Assembly: GCF_036924745.1 (NCBI RefSeq)
Contig: NZ_JAZHSD010000001.1
Location: 7,545,346 to 7,609,345, forward strand
Source: Bradyrhizobium sp. AZCC 1693
GTDB taxonomy: Bacteria; Pseudomonadota; Alphaproteobacteria; Rhizobiales; Xanthobacteraceae
Direction: 5' to 3'
DNA length: 64,000 bases
Positions within the stretch are counted from its first letter, which is position 1. Every line of letters starts with the position of its first letter. Under the pieces are notes generated by a model. That model was not told the origin of the DNA. It was given only the letters and a program-made list of their open reading frames with translations, and did not search any database. Shown here piece by piece: positions 27,142 through 35,564 of the stretch. The position numbers were made by a program, and so were the translations under genes.

Positions 27142-28209
27142 TCACGCCCCGCGCACGATCTCGCGCACGATGCCGACCGTCTCCTCGATCATCGCAGCGC
27201 TGACGTCGAGATGCGTGCAGGCGCGAATGCGGCCATCCATCATCGCGAGCAGCACGCCGCGCTTGCGCAACGCCTCGACCATTTTGTCGCCGGCGACGCC
27301 GGCGCCGTCAGGCCTGAAGAACACCAGATTGGTTTCGGGCTGCTGCACCTCGACACCGTTGATCTGGGACAGCCCGCGCGCCAGCGCCCGCGCATTGGCG
27401 TGATCGTCGGCGAGGCGGTCGACGTGATGGTCGAGCGCGTAAATACAGGCCGCAGCGCAAATGCCGGCCTGCCGCATCGATCCGCCGAGCCGCTGCTTCC
27501 AGCGCCAGACATCGTCGATGAAGGCGCGCGAACCCGCAATCACGCCGCCGATCGGAGCGCCCAGGCCTTTTGAGAAATCGATCCAGGCGGAATCCCAGCC
27601 CGCGGCCATATCGCGCGCCGATATTTTTGTCGCGATGCAGGCGTTCAACAGCCGCGCGCCATCCATGTGGGTGATGAGCCCATTGGCCTTTGCGATCTCG
27701 ACCACTTCATCCAGCGCCTTCTTCTTCCAGATGGTGCCGCCGCCGATATTGGCGGTCTGCTCGACGCTGACGACGGTCTGTGGTGGCTGGTAACGCGAGC
27801 GCGGATGAAGGGCTGCGCGAAAGACCTCCGGCGTGAACTGCCCGTCGTCGCCCGGCAGCGGCGTGATCTGGAAGCCGCCAAGGGCTGCATGCGCGCCGCC
27901 TTCGCGGGCAATGATATGCGCGCTGGCATGGGCCAGAATTTCATCGCCCGGCCGGCAATGGGCCAGCGTCGCCGCGACGTTGCACATGGTACCCGACGGC
28001 ATGAACACGGCCGCCTCCTTGCCGAGCAGGTCGGCGACACGCTCGCAGAGCAGGTTCACCGTCGGGTCGTCGCCGATCTGCTCGTCGCCGACCTCGGCCC
28101 GCGCCATCGCTTCGCGCATCGCTTGTGTGGGGCGCGTCTGCGTATCCGACAGCAGGTTGATGCGGATGGGATCGGCCTTGGGATCGCGCGGGGCAGGGGT
28201 GTAGTGCAT
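27142..28209 (-). CDS. Low-specificity L-threonine aldolase
   Basis: A PLP enzyme cleaving threonine or allo-threonine to glycine and acetaldehyde. It has about 355 residues from the ATG at 28209, which is preferred to the open frame to 28275. The family opening is INLLSDTQTRPTQAMREAMA, then the dimer motif VGDEQIGDDPTVNLL. PSGTMCNVAATLAH is the cofactor phosphate loop. The PLP lysine is in WIDFSKGLGAPIGGVIAGSR. It ends six bases from the convergent GH17 gene. Confidence 0.9.
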   Translation of the reverse strand: MHYTPAPRDPKADPIRINLLSDTQTRPTQAMREAMARAEVGDEQIGDDPTVNLLCERVADLLGKEAAVFMPSGTMCNVAATLAHCRPGDEILAHASAHIIAREGGAHAALGGFQITPLPGDDGQFTPEVFRAALHPRSRYQPPQTVVSVEQTANIGGGTIWKKKALDEVVEIAKANGLITHMDGARLLNACIATKISARDMAAGWDSAWIDFSKGLGAPIGGVIAGSRAFIDDVWRWKQRLGGSMRQAGICAAACIYALDHHVDRLADDHANARALARGLSQINGVEVQQPETNLVFFRPDGAGVAGDKMVEALRKRGVLLAMMDGRIRACTHLDVSAAMIEETVGIVREIVRGA

Positions 28210-28291
28210 GGAGGATTCTCTTTCACTCACATTGTTATTGGCCGGCAAAAGCGCGTGTCTGGCGTCCGTCGTCAAGGGAGCGCTCTGGTGT

Positions 28292-28335
28292 GTATTTATA
28301 CGCTTGAAGTCACAAACAAAAGTGTGTATAAATAC
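28292..28335. promoter_or_regulatory. Inverted repeat upstream of hicA, probable HicB operator
   Basis: GTATTTATAC (28292-28301) and its exact reverse complement GTATAAATAC (28326-28335) are separated by 24 bases. The second arm ends two bases before the hicA ATG. The block is AT-rich in a GC-rich genome. HicB proteins with a ribbon-helix-helix tail autorepress at such sites, so this is a sensible operator, though not proven. Confidence 0.6.
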
Positions 28336-28337
28336 TC

Positions 28338-28526
28338 ATGAATTCAAAGGGCATAATCTCCGCGTTGGAGGCGGATGGCTGGGTGCAGGTCGCCCAAAAA
28401 GGAAGTCATGTCCAGTTCAAGCATCCGACCAAACCGGGGCGGGTGACGGTACCTCACCCGCGGAGAGATATCCCGACCGGAACATTCAGAAGCATCGAAA
28501 AGCAAGCCGGTCTGAAGCTGAAGTAG
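28338..28526 (+). CDS. hicA: HicA-family mRNA interferase toxin
   Basis: A 62-residue toxin of the HicA/YcfA family with a dsRBD-like fold that cuts mRNA during translation. GWVQVAQKGSHVQFKHPTKP holds the catalytic His in the GSH motif, and PGRVTVPHPRRDIPTGTFRSIEKQ-type ending is standard (residues about 33-57). It is the first gene of the pair, with hicB 57 bases downstream, which is the classical toxin-first order. An inverted repeat abuts the start. Confidence 0.93.
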   Translation: MNSKGIISALEADGWVQVAQKGSHVQFKHPTKPGRVTVPHPRRDIPTGTFRSIEKQAGLKLK

Positions 28527-28583
28527 ACGAATAGGAAATGGGGCCAGCGGCCCGCCCTGCCAGCAGCAGAGGATGAATAGAAA

Positions 28584-28976
28584 ATGCGACAGTACATCGC
28601 CTTGATCCATAAAGAGCCGGGCAGCGACTACGGCGTTTCGTTTCCGGACCTTCCCGGTGTGATCAGCGCCGGCAAGACTCTCGATGAAGCCCGCGATATG
28701 GGCGCAGAAGCTTTGGCACTGCATCTTGAAGGTTTGGCGGCGGACGGTGAAGCGGCGCCAGAACCGAGCTCTCTCGAAGAGATCATGAAGGATGCGCAGA
28801 ACAAGGATGGCGTTGCCGTGCTCATCGCGGCGCCCGCCGCGGACGTAAAGAGCGTCCGAATCAACGTGACGATGCCGGCCGACGTGCTCGATCAAATCGA
28901 TCGCTACGCCGAGCGGGAAGGATTCACGCGCTCAGGCTTTCTCGCCCAGGCGGCGAAGAAGGCAATGGCGATCTGA
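28584..28976 (+). CDS. hicB: HicB-family antitoxin
   Basis: A 130-residue antitoxin. The N-terminal half is a degraded RNase H-like domain (YIALIHKEPGSDYGVSFPDL, PGVISAGKTLDEARDMGAEA) that binds HicA. The C-terminal part is a ribbon-helix-helix (SVRINVTMPADVLDQIDRYA, then RSGFLAQAAKKAM) for DNA binding and autoregulation. Both halves are intact, so the pair is probably functional. Confidence 0.93.
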   Translation: MRQYIALIHKEPGSDYGVSFPDLPGVISAGKTLDEARDMGAEALALHLEGLAADGEAAPEPSSLEEIMKDAQNKDGVAVLIAAPAADVKSVRINVTMPADVLDQIDRYAEREGFTRSGFLAQAAKKAMAI

Positions 28977-29000
28977 CACGGCGATCGACCTTTGAATCTC

Positions 29001-29030
29001 AAAAAAGGCCCCGGTAAAACCGGGGCCTTT
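29001..29030. terminator. Intrinsic terminator of rpsD
   Basis: An 11-base perfect stem (29004-29014 with 29020-29030) and a five-base loop. The A6 run at 29001 becomes U6 on the minus strand, so it serves rpsD. In the plus direction the T run is only three, so it would stop hicB transcripts less well. Confidence 0.9.
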
Positions 29031-29055
29031 GATATCTCGGAACCAAAAAAGCCGA

Positions 29056-29673
29056 TCAGCGCGAATAGAATTCGACGATCAGATGCGGCTCCATCTGCAC
29101 CGCGAACGGCACGTCCGACAGCGCGGGGATGCGGGTGAACTTCGCGGTCATCTTGCCGTGATCGGCTTCGATGAAATCGGGCACGTCGCGCTCGCCGAGC
29201 TGGCTCGCTTCCAGGACCGGGGTGAGCTGCTTGGAGGATTCCTTGATCTCGATGAGGTCGCCGGGCTTGAGCTTGTAGCTCGAAATGTTGACGCGGCGGC
29301 CGTTCACCTTGATGTGGCCGTGGTTGATGAACTGGCGGGCGGCGAACATCGTGGCGACGAACTTGGCGCGATAGACCACGGTGTCGAGACGGCGCTCCAG
29401 GAGGCCGATCAGGTTTTCACCGGTGTCGCCCTTCATCCGGCCGGCCTCGACATAGATGCCGTGGAACTGGCGCTCGGAAATGTTGGCGTAATAGCCCTTG
29501 AGCTTCTGCTTGGCGCGGAGCTGTACGCCGAAGTCGGACAGCTTGCCCTTGCGGCGCTGGCCGTGCTGGCCGGGGCCGTATTCACGGCGGTTCACGGGGC
29601 TCTTGGGGCGGCCCCAGATATTCTGGCCCATACGGCGATCGATCTTGTATTTCGCCTCACTGCGCTTTGTCAT
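29056..29673 (-). CDS. rpsD: 30S ribosomal protein S4 (uS4)
   Basis: A 205-residue primary rRNA-binding protein that nucleates 30S assembly. It begins [20 protein letters not shown]. It has the alphaproteobacterial [20 protein letters not shown] segment and the S4 RNA-binding domain [20 protein letters not shown], then [20 protein letters not shown]. It closes with [14 protein letters not shown] at 29673 is the family start; the open frame to 29820 is not conserved. It is monocistronic here. Confidence 0.98.
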   Translation of the reverse strand: MTKRSEAKYKIDRRMGQNIWGRPKSPVNRREYGPGQHGQRRKGKLSDFGVQLRAKQKLKGYYANISERQFHGIYVEAGRMKGDTGENLIGLLERRLDTVVYRAKFVATMFAARQFINHGHIKVNGRRVNISSYKLKPGDLIEIKESSKQLTPVLEASQLGERDVPDFIEADHGKMTAKFTRIPALSDVPFAVQMEPHLIVEFYSR

Positions 29674-29862
29674 CGCGTCCTCTGGTTTAAGAGTTTGAGT
29701 GTTGAGGAAACGCGCCCTCCTGTGCACCGGCATGGCCGGGGCCGACAGGTCCGCCTCGAAAGCTCGGGGAAGACCACGGGTCGCGAAACGCAACGCGGGC
29801 CGAAACCGGCCCGCGAGCAAGCGGGTTCTTAAGGAGAAACCGTCGTTCTGTCAACGAAGGGG

Positions 29863-29967
29863 TGTCATTCCGGGATGGTGCGTTAGCACCAGACCTCAGG
29901 TGTGCAATTGCACACCGGGGAATCCCGAGATTCCGGGTTCGATGCTGCGCATCGCCCCGGAATGACG
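29863..29967. repeat. Dispersed palindromic intergenic repeat, second long copy
   Basis: Bounded by TGTCATTCCGGG and CCCCGGAATGACG, with internal GGTGTGCAATTGCACACC and AATCCCGAGATTCCGGG. It shares most of its length with 11586-11710. Compensating differences (GGTGCGCAATTGCGCACC there, GGTGTGCAATTGCACACC here) keep the stem, suggesting selection for pairing or element-specific replication. Confidence 0.87.
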
Positions 29968-29979
29968 GCCAAGAGGCTG

Positions 29980-30759
29980 TCAGGTCGCGACCGCCCGGAC
30001 CGGTTTTGGCTCGGTTTGCTGCCGGTTTGCCCGCAATTCGGCGGCAATTTCACCGTTCAGCACCTGTTCCAGCCGGTTCAACGCCTTGGCCATCGGGGCG
30101 GCGTCGGTAACCCTGTGATCCCAGCGCAGCACGACGTCGATGGTCTGGTCAGGCTTTTCCGCCCCATAGCTCAGGACAAACGGCCCGGGGCTGATGGCAT
30201 GGAGCTGACCGGCGCCATAGGCGGCCACCGAGGTGACGCCAAAACTGCCGAAATAATTGGCCCGCTGGCGACCGAAATTCAGCCCGATCGCCCAGAACAG
30301 GCGGCGCAGCGGCAGCGGCAGCCGGGTGGTTCGCAAAATCTTCCGGAACGCCGGCACCTCGTCGATCGGCGCCTCCTTGGCGTGCCGGATCAGGGCTTCG
30401 ACCTCGGCAAGCGGCATTTCATCCGGGGCGGCGACCTTTTGCGGCAGCACGCAATCCTGGCCATCCTCGATCCGGGCGATCGCCACCATCGCGACGCTGC
30501 GCGGCAGCTCGTAAAACGCAGGCATCGGCCATTTGACGTAGAGCGTGCGCAGCACCGGCTGCTCCTTCGCCACCAGCGCGAAGGCCTTGACGAAGATCGC
30601 GGCCCAGCCGGGCCGCTGGGCGGCCTGCGCGCGGGCTTCCTGCAGGGCGCGGATATGAAGCGGCCGCGTGAGCGAAACAAAGGGCACGCGAATCGATGCG
30701 TGCATCAGGTCGGCGACCAGGCGGCGCGGTAGTGTGATTTTTCGAACCGTTCCGCGCAT
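29980..30759 (-). CDS. 2-oxoacid dehydrogenase acyltransferase-like (catalytic domain only)
   Basis: About 259 residues from the ATG at 30759, which has GAGCGGAG upstream. The fold is that of the E2/CAT catalytic domain: AIFVKAFALVAKEQPVLRTL, GSFGVTSVAAYGAGQLHAIS, and the active-site region VVLRWDHRVTDAAPMAKALN. There His-Arg-Val-x-Asp is seen, but Gly of the usual HRVxDG is Ala. No lipoyl or subunit-binding domain is present, so it is not a normal E2 subunit. An acyltransferase of unknown substrate is the best description. Confidence 0.7.
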   Translation of the reverse strand: MRGTVRKITLPRRLVADLMHASIRVPFVSLTRPLHIRALQEARAQAAQRPGWAAIFVKAFALVAKEQPVLRTLYVKWPMPAFYELPRSVAMVAIARIEDGQDCVLPQKVAAPDEMPLAEVEALIRHAKEAPIDEVPAFRKILRTTRLPLPLRRLFWAIGLNFGRQRANYFGSFGVTSVAAYGAGQLHAISPGPFVLSYGAEKPDQTIDVVLRWDHRVTDAAPMAKALNRLEQVLNGEIAAELRANRQQTEPKPVRAVAT

Positions 30760-30869
30760 CGCTCCGCTCAGGGTTTCCGCAACAAGCAAATCAGAAAAGC
30801 CGGCAGACTGCCCCGGCGGCCTGCCAGCATCTAGCACGAACCCGGCAATTTGACGCCAGCGAGATCGCG

Positions 30870-31256
30870 TTATGGCGCAGGCTTGGCCAGCGGTTCACCA
30901 GCCTTTACCACGTAAACCCCGAGCACTTTGAAGGGCTTGTCGCCGGCTTTTGCGTCGTGAATTGCGCCTTCGGGGATTTGGTAGGATTCGCCTGCCTTGA
31001 TTTTCATCGGCGGCTTGCCGTCGATCAAAAGTTCGAGCTCACCCTCGAGGACATAGCCGGTTTCGGCGCCCGGATGGGTATGGCGGCCCGCGGCCCCGCC
31101 GGCGGGAACTTCCGCAATCGCGGTGACGGTGTTGTAGCCGGCCGGGAAATCGAGCTTTTGCAGCGGCGTGCGCTTGATGCCGGTTTGTTGGGCGATGGCG
31201 ACACCGGCGCCGGCGAATGCGACGACGATCAGTCCGAGCAGAATTTTCTTGATCAT
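30870..31256 (-). CDS. Exported cupin-domain protein
   Basis: A 128-residue protein with a signal peptide (hydrophobic LLGLIVVAFAGAGVAIA, cleavage near AQQ). A single cupin follows, carrying metal-type motif 1 GRHTHPGAETGYVLEGELEL with two His and one Glu, and motif 2 YQIPEGAIHDAKAG. The metal ligands are present, but the activity is unknown. GGGAGAAAATGC precedes the start. Confidence 0.85.
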   Translation of the reverse strand: MIKKILLGLIVVAFAGAGVAIAQQTGIKRTPLQKLDFPAGYNTVTAIAEVPAGGAAGRHTHPGAETGYVLEGELELLIDGKPPMKIKAGESYQIPEGAIHDAKAGDKPFKVLGVYVVKAGEPLAKPAP

Positions 31257-31328
31257 GCATTTTCTCCCTGTGGTGAAAGTCTAGCAGCGCCCGCGCAGCA
31301 CAGGAAGCGGCCGCACGGGCGACGAGGT

Positions 31329-32108
31329 CTATCGCTTGATCCCGTCAAGGCTCGCCGCGATGCCGCGCTGGAACAGCGACCAGTCGAAGCCGAGCGCCAG
31401 CGCCACGTAATCGCGCTCGATCATCCGGTTGGCCTGCTCGGCGGTGCGGGCGACGCCGCCGATCGGCACGCCGCTCCTGAGGATCCCTTCCTCCGCGCGC
31501 TTCATCAGCGCCACGACTTCCGGATCGTCGGGCAGGCCGCGCTTGTTGATCGACGTGGCGAGGTCGCCGGGGCCGATCACCGCGAGGTCGATGCCGGGGG
31601 TTGCCATGATCTCGTCGATGCGCTCGACCGCCTCGACATGCTCGATGGTGATCATGCAGATCATGTCGTCATCGGCGGTCGCCATGTAATCGGCCATCGA
31701 AACGCCCCAGCGGAACGGCGCGTGGAACGGGCCCCACAGCCGGTCGCCCTTCGGCGGGTAGCGCACGCTGCGCACGGCCTTTTCGGCGTCGGCGCGGCTG
31801 CAGATCATCGGAAAGTTGATGCCGAGCGCGCCGAGGTCCATCGGTGCTTTCGCCAGCCACGGCTCATTGGCGGCAATCCGCACCATCGGCACGCAGGGCG
31901 TGCCTGCGGTGGCAGTGATCATCGCGTGCGCCGAGCCGAGATCGATCGGTCCGTGTTCGAGATCGACGATGATCCAGTCGATCCCCGAACGCGCCATGAT
32001 CTGCACGGTCTGGATCGATGGAATGGTCGCGATCGCGCCGAAGGTCGGGCGTCCCTCCCGCCAGAGCTGGCGCAGGCGGTTGAGCGGCGCAGGTTTTGCG
32101 GAGGTCAA
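31329..32108 (-). CDS. HpcH/HpaI aldolase family protein
   Basis: A 259-residue class II pyruvate-dependent aldolase, as in HpaI and 2-dehydro-3-deoxyglucarate aldolase. Key blocks are WIIVDLEHGPIDLG with metal-ligand Glu, PMVRIAANEPWL with the catalytic Arg, MICMITIEHVEAVERID with the second ligand Glu, and IDLAVIGPGDLATSI with the Asp ligand. The substrate cannot be set. It follows the cupin gene region on the same strand, with 72 bases between. Confidence 0.9.
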   Translation of the reverse strand: MTSAKPAPLNRLRQLWREGRPTFGAIATIPSIQTVQIMARSGIDWIIVDLEHGPIDLGSAHAMITATAGTPCVPMVRIAANEPWLAKAPMDLGALGINFPMICSRADAEKAVRSVRYPPKGDRLWGPFHAPFRWGVSMADYMATADDDMICMITIEHVEAVERIDEIMATPGIDLAVIGPGDLATSINKRGLPDDPEVVALMKRAEEGILRSGVPIGGVARTAEQANRMIERDYVALALGFDWSLFQRGIAASLDGIKR

Positions 32109-32281
32109 GGCGGAAACTCCTTAAATCAAAGACCGATAGATAACCCGGCGGGCGATAGCTTATGGACGAATTCGTGGCGTATCGAGACACATTGTTTTTA
32201 GCGTACCGCGATCGTCGCGTCATGATTCCGGCGCAAGCGGCCAGCAACGCAATCCGAAGCTTCAGTTCGAAGGATACTTCC

Positions 32282-32575
32282 ATGATGCTCGGCGATGTGC
32301 TGTCGCCGGGCTCGCGTCAACATCTCACGGAATGGATGGTGGGCTGCAAGACCGGCAACAATCGCCTGCGCGGAGGCCTGCCGAAGGATTGGAAGATCGG
32401 CGACAAGACCGGCAACAACGGCAAGGACGCCTCCGGCGACATCGCGATCGCATGGCCAAAGGCTGGCGGGCCAGTCCTGATTTGCGCCTATGCGCAAGGT
32501 GGCTCGCCCACACCGCCGCAGTTCGAAGCCATCTTTGCGGAAGTTGGACGGATGGTGGGCCGGCAAATGGGCTAG
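32282..32575 (+). pseudogene. C-terminal fragment of a class A beta-lactamase
   Basis: The frame reads MMLGDVLSPGSRQHLTEWMV, then GLPKDWKIGDKTGNNG, IAIAWPKAGGPVLICAYAQG and the closing helix IFAEVGRMV. This is the last third of a class A enzyme, with the KTG motif in GDKTG. The SxxK serine, SDN loop and omega-loop Glu are absent. The sequence before about 32265 has no likeness to the family. It is a 5'-truncated remnant and cannot be an active lactamase by itself. Confidence 0.78.
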
Positions 32576-32780
32576 TGCCCACAAGCAGAGCGAGCAGTCC
32601 GCCGTTGCTCTCGCTGACGCAACGCGTAATTGAGCGCACGCGGGACTCGGCGCATGGCCAGTGCTAATGTCACGGCGCGACAGGTCGAGGCAGCGGCGTG
32701 CCCATCGCCGTCATAGCAAAGAATAGCCTCGGCAGAAGAGCGCGGGAGAAACCCGGGCTCCGCGCAACAGGGAGGCTTCC

Positions 32781-34028
32781 ATGAATCGAAAGGCTGCCGG
32801 AATGGTCTTTACGTTAAGTGCTGCCGTTGTCGCATTGGCCGGCACCGCGAACGCACAAAATTCACGCGCGAGTGCGGCTCTCGACACCAGCCTGCGCGGC
32901 GCGGTCGAGAGCAAGGATGTGCCGGGCGTGGTCGCGCTGATCACCGATCGCGAGCGGGTGCTCTATCAGAGCGCATTCGGCGTCGCCGACGTCGAGACCG
33001 GGCGGCCGCTCACATCAGACGCGCTGTTTCGTATCGCCTCGATGACCAAGCCGGTCACTTCTGTCGCATTGATGCAACTGATCGAGCAGGGCCGCCTTGG
33101 GCTCGATGACCCGGCCGAAAAATACCTGCCGGAGCTTGCAGGACTGAAAGTTATTGAATCGTTCGATAAGGCGACCGGCGCCTACCAGGTTCGCCCGGCA
33201 TCGCGACCGCCGACCGTCAGGCACTTCCTGACGCACACGTCCGGATTGGCCTATCCGTTCACCAGCGAGATCTGGCGCGATTTGAAGCCGCGTGCCGGCG
33301 AAACCTATCCATTCGGCGGACCGCTGCTGTTCGATCCCGGCGAGCGCTGGCACTACAGCACCAGCACCGATGTCGTCGGCAGACTGGTCGAAGTGGTGTC
33401 CGGCCAAAAGCTCGAGGATTATTTCCGCCAGCACATCTTTGCCCCGCTCAAGATGGATGACACCTCCTACAACGTGCCGGAGGCAAAGGGTACGCGCCTC
33501 GTTGCTCAGCAGCAGCGCGCCGGTGCGCGCATGGATGGCGCGATAGAATTGCAAAAGCCGCAGCTCGGGCTCACCATCGCGGCGCCGATCGGTGGCGGCG
33601 GGCTCGCCTCGACCGCTGATGACTACGGGCGCTTCGTGCGCATGCTGCTCAATGGTGGCGCGCTTGACGGGGTGCGTGTGCTCAAGGCCGAGACGGTGGC
33701 GCTGATGGGCCAGAACCACATCGGCGCGGTCTCGGTCCCTGCACTCAAGAGCGCGCTGCCGCGGAGCGCCGATTTCACCTTCATCGCTGACGGACGCGAC
33801 AAATGGGGGCTCGGCTTCCTCATCACGGCCGATCAGGTCGCCGGCAAGCGCTCGCCCGGCAGCCTGAGCTGGGGCGGCATCAACAACACGTTCTTCTGGA
33901 TCGATCCGACGCGCGGCATCGCCGGCGTGATCATGATGCAGTATTTGCCATTCGCAGACGCCAAGGCGCTGGCCGTCTGCGACGCGTTCGAGCGCGGCGC
34001 CTATCAGCTTGTCACTGCCGAGCGGTAG
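32781..34028 (+). CDS. Serine hydrolase, beta-lactamase class C/EstB fold
   Basis: A 415-residue exported protein (signal peptide to about residue 25, ANAQN). The nucleophile is SMTK at residues 87-90, and the Tyr motif is YSTS. The block LTHTSGLAYPFTSEIWRD is typical of the EstB/LpxE-like serine esterase group. GGGLASTADDYGRFVRMLLN is conserved. It is more distant from the tandem pair at 21-24 kb than those are from each other. Its position 200 bases after a class A lactamase remnant is probably chance. Confidence 0.88.
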   Translation: MNRKAAGMVFTLSAAVVALAGTANAQNSRASAALDTSLRGAVESKDVPGVVALITDRERVLYQSAFGVADVETGRPLTSDALFRIASMTKPVTSVALMQLIEQGRLGLDDPAEKYLPELAGLKVIESFDKATGAYQVRPASRPPTVRHFLTHTSGLAYPFTSEIWRDLKPRAGETYPFGGPLLFDPGERWHYSTSTDVVGRLVEVVSGQKLEDYFRQHIFAPLKMDDTSYNVPEAKGTRLVAQQQRAGARMDGAIELQKPQLGLTIAAPIGGGGLASTADDYGRFVRMLLNGGALDGVRVLKAETVALMGQNHIGAVSVPALKSALPRSADFTFIADGRDKWGLGFLITADQVAGKRSPGSLSWGGINNTFFWIDPTRGIAGVIMMQYLPFADAKALAVCDAFERGAYQLVTAER

Positions 34029-34073
34029 AAAGCTTGCAATGCCGGGTCGGCTTTATGCCGGCCACGGCCTTCG

Positions 34074-34862
34074 TTACGCCAGCACGCGCCCGCCGAAAAA
34101 CGGCATCAGCGCCCGGCTCAGCGTGTGCGGCCGCCGCGACGTGAAGATGATCTTGGCCCCGGCCTGATCGTTTTCCCGGCCCGGAGACCCGAGCAGGTCG
34201 GACACGCGCCGGGCGATGGCGGGTGCCGGATCGATCCAGTCGACCGGCCAGGGCGCGAGCCTCGTCAGCCAGTCGAGCAGCAGCGGATAGTGGGTGCAGG
34301 CCAGTACGACGGTGTCGGTGCGATCCTCGCCATTTCCGACAAAGCAGGGGGCAAGCTCGGCTGCGATATCCTCGTCGCGCACGTCGTTGCCGCTGAGGGC
34401 GGATTCGGCGAGCGAGGCGAGTTCCGCCGATCCCACCAGCGTCACTTCGCAGCCTTGCGCGAAATCATCGATCAGGCGCCTGGTGTATTCGCGCTTGACG
34501 GTGCCCTTGGTGCCGAGCACCGAGACGCGTTTGGTCTTCGAACTGGCGCAGGCCGGCTTGATCGCAGGCACGGTGCCGACGAACGGCACGCTATAGGCGC
34601 TGCGCAGGTGCGACATCACCAGCGTGGAAGCGGTGTTGCAGGCAATCACCACCAGAGCCGGGGCGTGGCGGGCGATCAACTCGCCGACCAGCGGCACCAC
34701 GCGGGCGATGATTTCCTCCTCGCCGTGATGACCATAGGGAAAGAACGCATCGTCGGCGACATAGACGTAATGCGCATCGGGCCGGGCGCGGACGATCTCG
34801 CGCAACACCGTGAGGCCGCCAAGGCCGGAGTCGAAGACGAGGATGGTGGGCGGGGCTGACAC
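34074..34862 (-). CDS. murI: Glutamate racemase
   Basis: A 262-residue cofactor-independent racemase making D-glutamate for peptidoglycan. The opening TILVFDSGLGGLTVLREIVR contains catalytic Asp-Ser. The two catalytic cysteines are in VVIACNTASTLVMS and VVLACTHYPLLLDWL. VYVADDAFFPYG replaces the usual GDtarvPYG. It is alone, convergent with the serine hydrolase and divergent from the iron uptake genes. Confidence 0.94.
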   Translation of the reverse strand: MSAPPTILVFDSGLGGLTVLREIVRARPDAHYVYVADDAFFPYGHHGEEEIIARVVPLVGELIARHAPALVVIACNTASTLVMSHLRSAYSVPFVGTVPAIKPACASSKTKRVSVLGTKGTVKREYTRRLIDDFAQGCEVTLVGSAELASLAESALSGNDVRDEDIAAELAPCFVGNGEDRTDTVVLACTHYPLLLDWLTRLAPWPVDWIDPAPAIARRVSDLLGSPGRENDQAGAKIIFTSRRPHTLSRALMPFFGGRVLA

Positions 34863-35198
34863 GCTGCGACCTTAGCCGATCTGCGGTTACCGTTGGGTTG
34901 CTTTACGGGCTGCCGGCGGGGTCACGGACGTTGTCGACGGCGTGTGTGACAATTTGGAACGATTTAAATCGGCTTGGCAAGGCCGGTAAACTGCTGGGGT
35001 GGCCGCGCATGGCACCGCCCAAGATACCACCCAAGATACCCTGGGCGTAGGGGCGGTCGAAATCCGAAACGGAAGTCCCGCCAAGCGGTTGCACCGTTTA
35101 GAACATCTCCAATTTGAAACGGCGTTTTGCCCCTTCACGGCGGGGCTTGGGGCAGCGTATGCCATCGGCGGACAATTTCAGCCATTGGAAAAGCCAGC
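34863..35198. other. Intergenic region between murI and the iron uptake operon
   Basis: It is 336 bases without a supported gene. It holds a short tandem CCAAGATACCA-CCAAGATACC at about 35018-35040. It also holds TTTAGAAC at 35097-35104 followed by AATTTGAAAC, which resembles one half of an iron control (Irr, ICE) box. Promoters for both neighbours should lie here. The operator call is weak. Confidence 0.35.
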
Positions 35199-35555
35199 AT
35201 GCCTTTCTCGCGTACGCTCCCGAAGCTCACAATGTTCGCCGCCATCGCGCTTGTTTCGATTGCCGCCACCGGCACAGCCAGCGCGCAGAGCGCGACCGAG
35301 ATTCAGCTGAGCTACAAGGACAAGAAATTCGACCCGGCCGAAATCAGTGCACCCGCCAACACGCCGATCGTGATCAAGCTGAAGAACCTCGATGCCAAGG
35401 CGATGGAGTTCGAAAGCAAGACGTTGAAGGTGGAGAAAGTGGTCGCCGGCTCCAGCGACGCCACCATCAATGTCCGCGCGCAGAAGCCGGGCCGCTACGA
35501 GTTCTTCGACGAATATAACGAGAAGGTTGCCCGCGGCGCGCTGGTCGTAAAATAA
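35199..35555 (+). CDS. Periplasmic cupredoxin-like protein of the FTR1 locus
   Basis: A 118-residue protein with a signal peptide (FAAIALVSIAATGTASAQ). The beta-sandwich domain resembles the EfeO/P19 cupredoxin type (KKFDPAEISAPANTPIVIKL). Classical Cys/His copper ligands are lacking, while acid residues (MEFESKTLKVEKVV, FFDEYNEK) could bind ferric iron. The ATG at 35199 places the signal peptide correctly. The FTR1 permease starts 9 bases after its stop, so the two form one operon for ferrous or ferric uptake. Confidence 0.85.
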   Translation: MPFSRTLPKLTMFAAIALVSIAATGTASAQSATEIQLSYKDKKFDPAEISAPANTPIVIKLKNLDAKAMEFESKTLKVEKVVAGSSDATINVRAQKPGRYEFFDEYNEKVARGALVVK

Positions 35556-35564
35556 GAAGTAATC

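Noticed and set aside
32162..32281. Start of a complete beta-lactamase
   Set aside because: The 40 codons before the fragment have no signal peptide, SxxK or family likeness.
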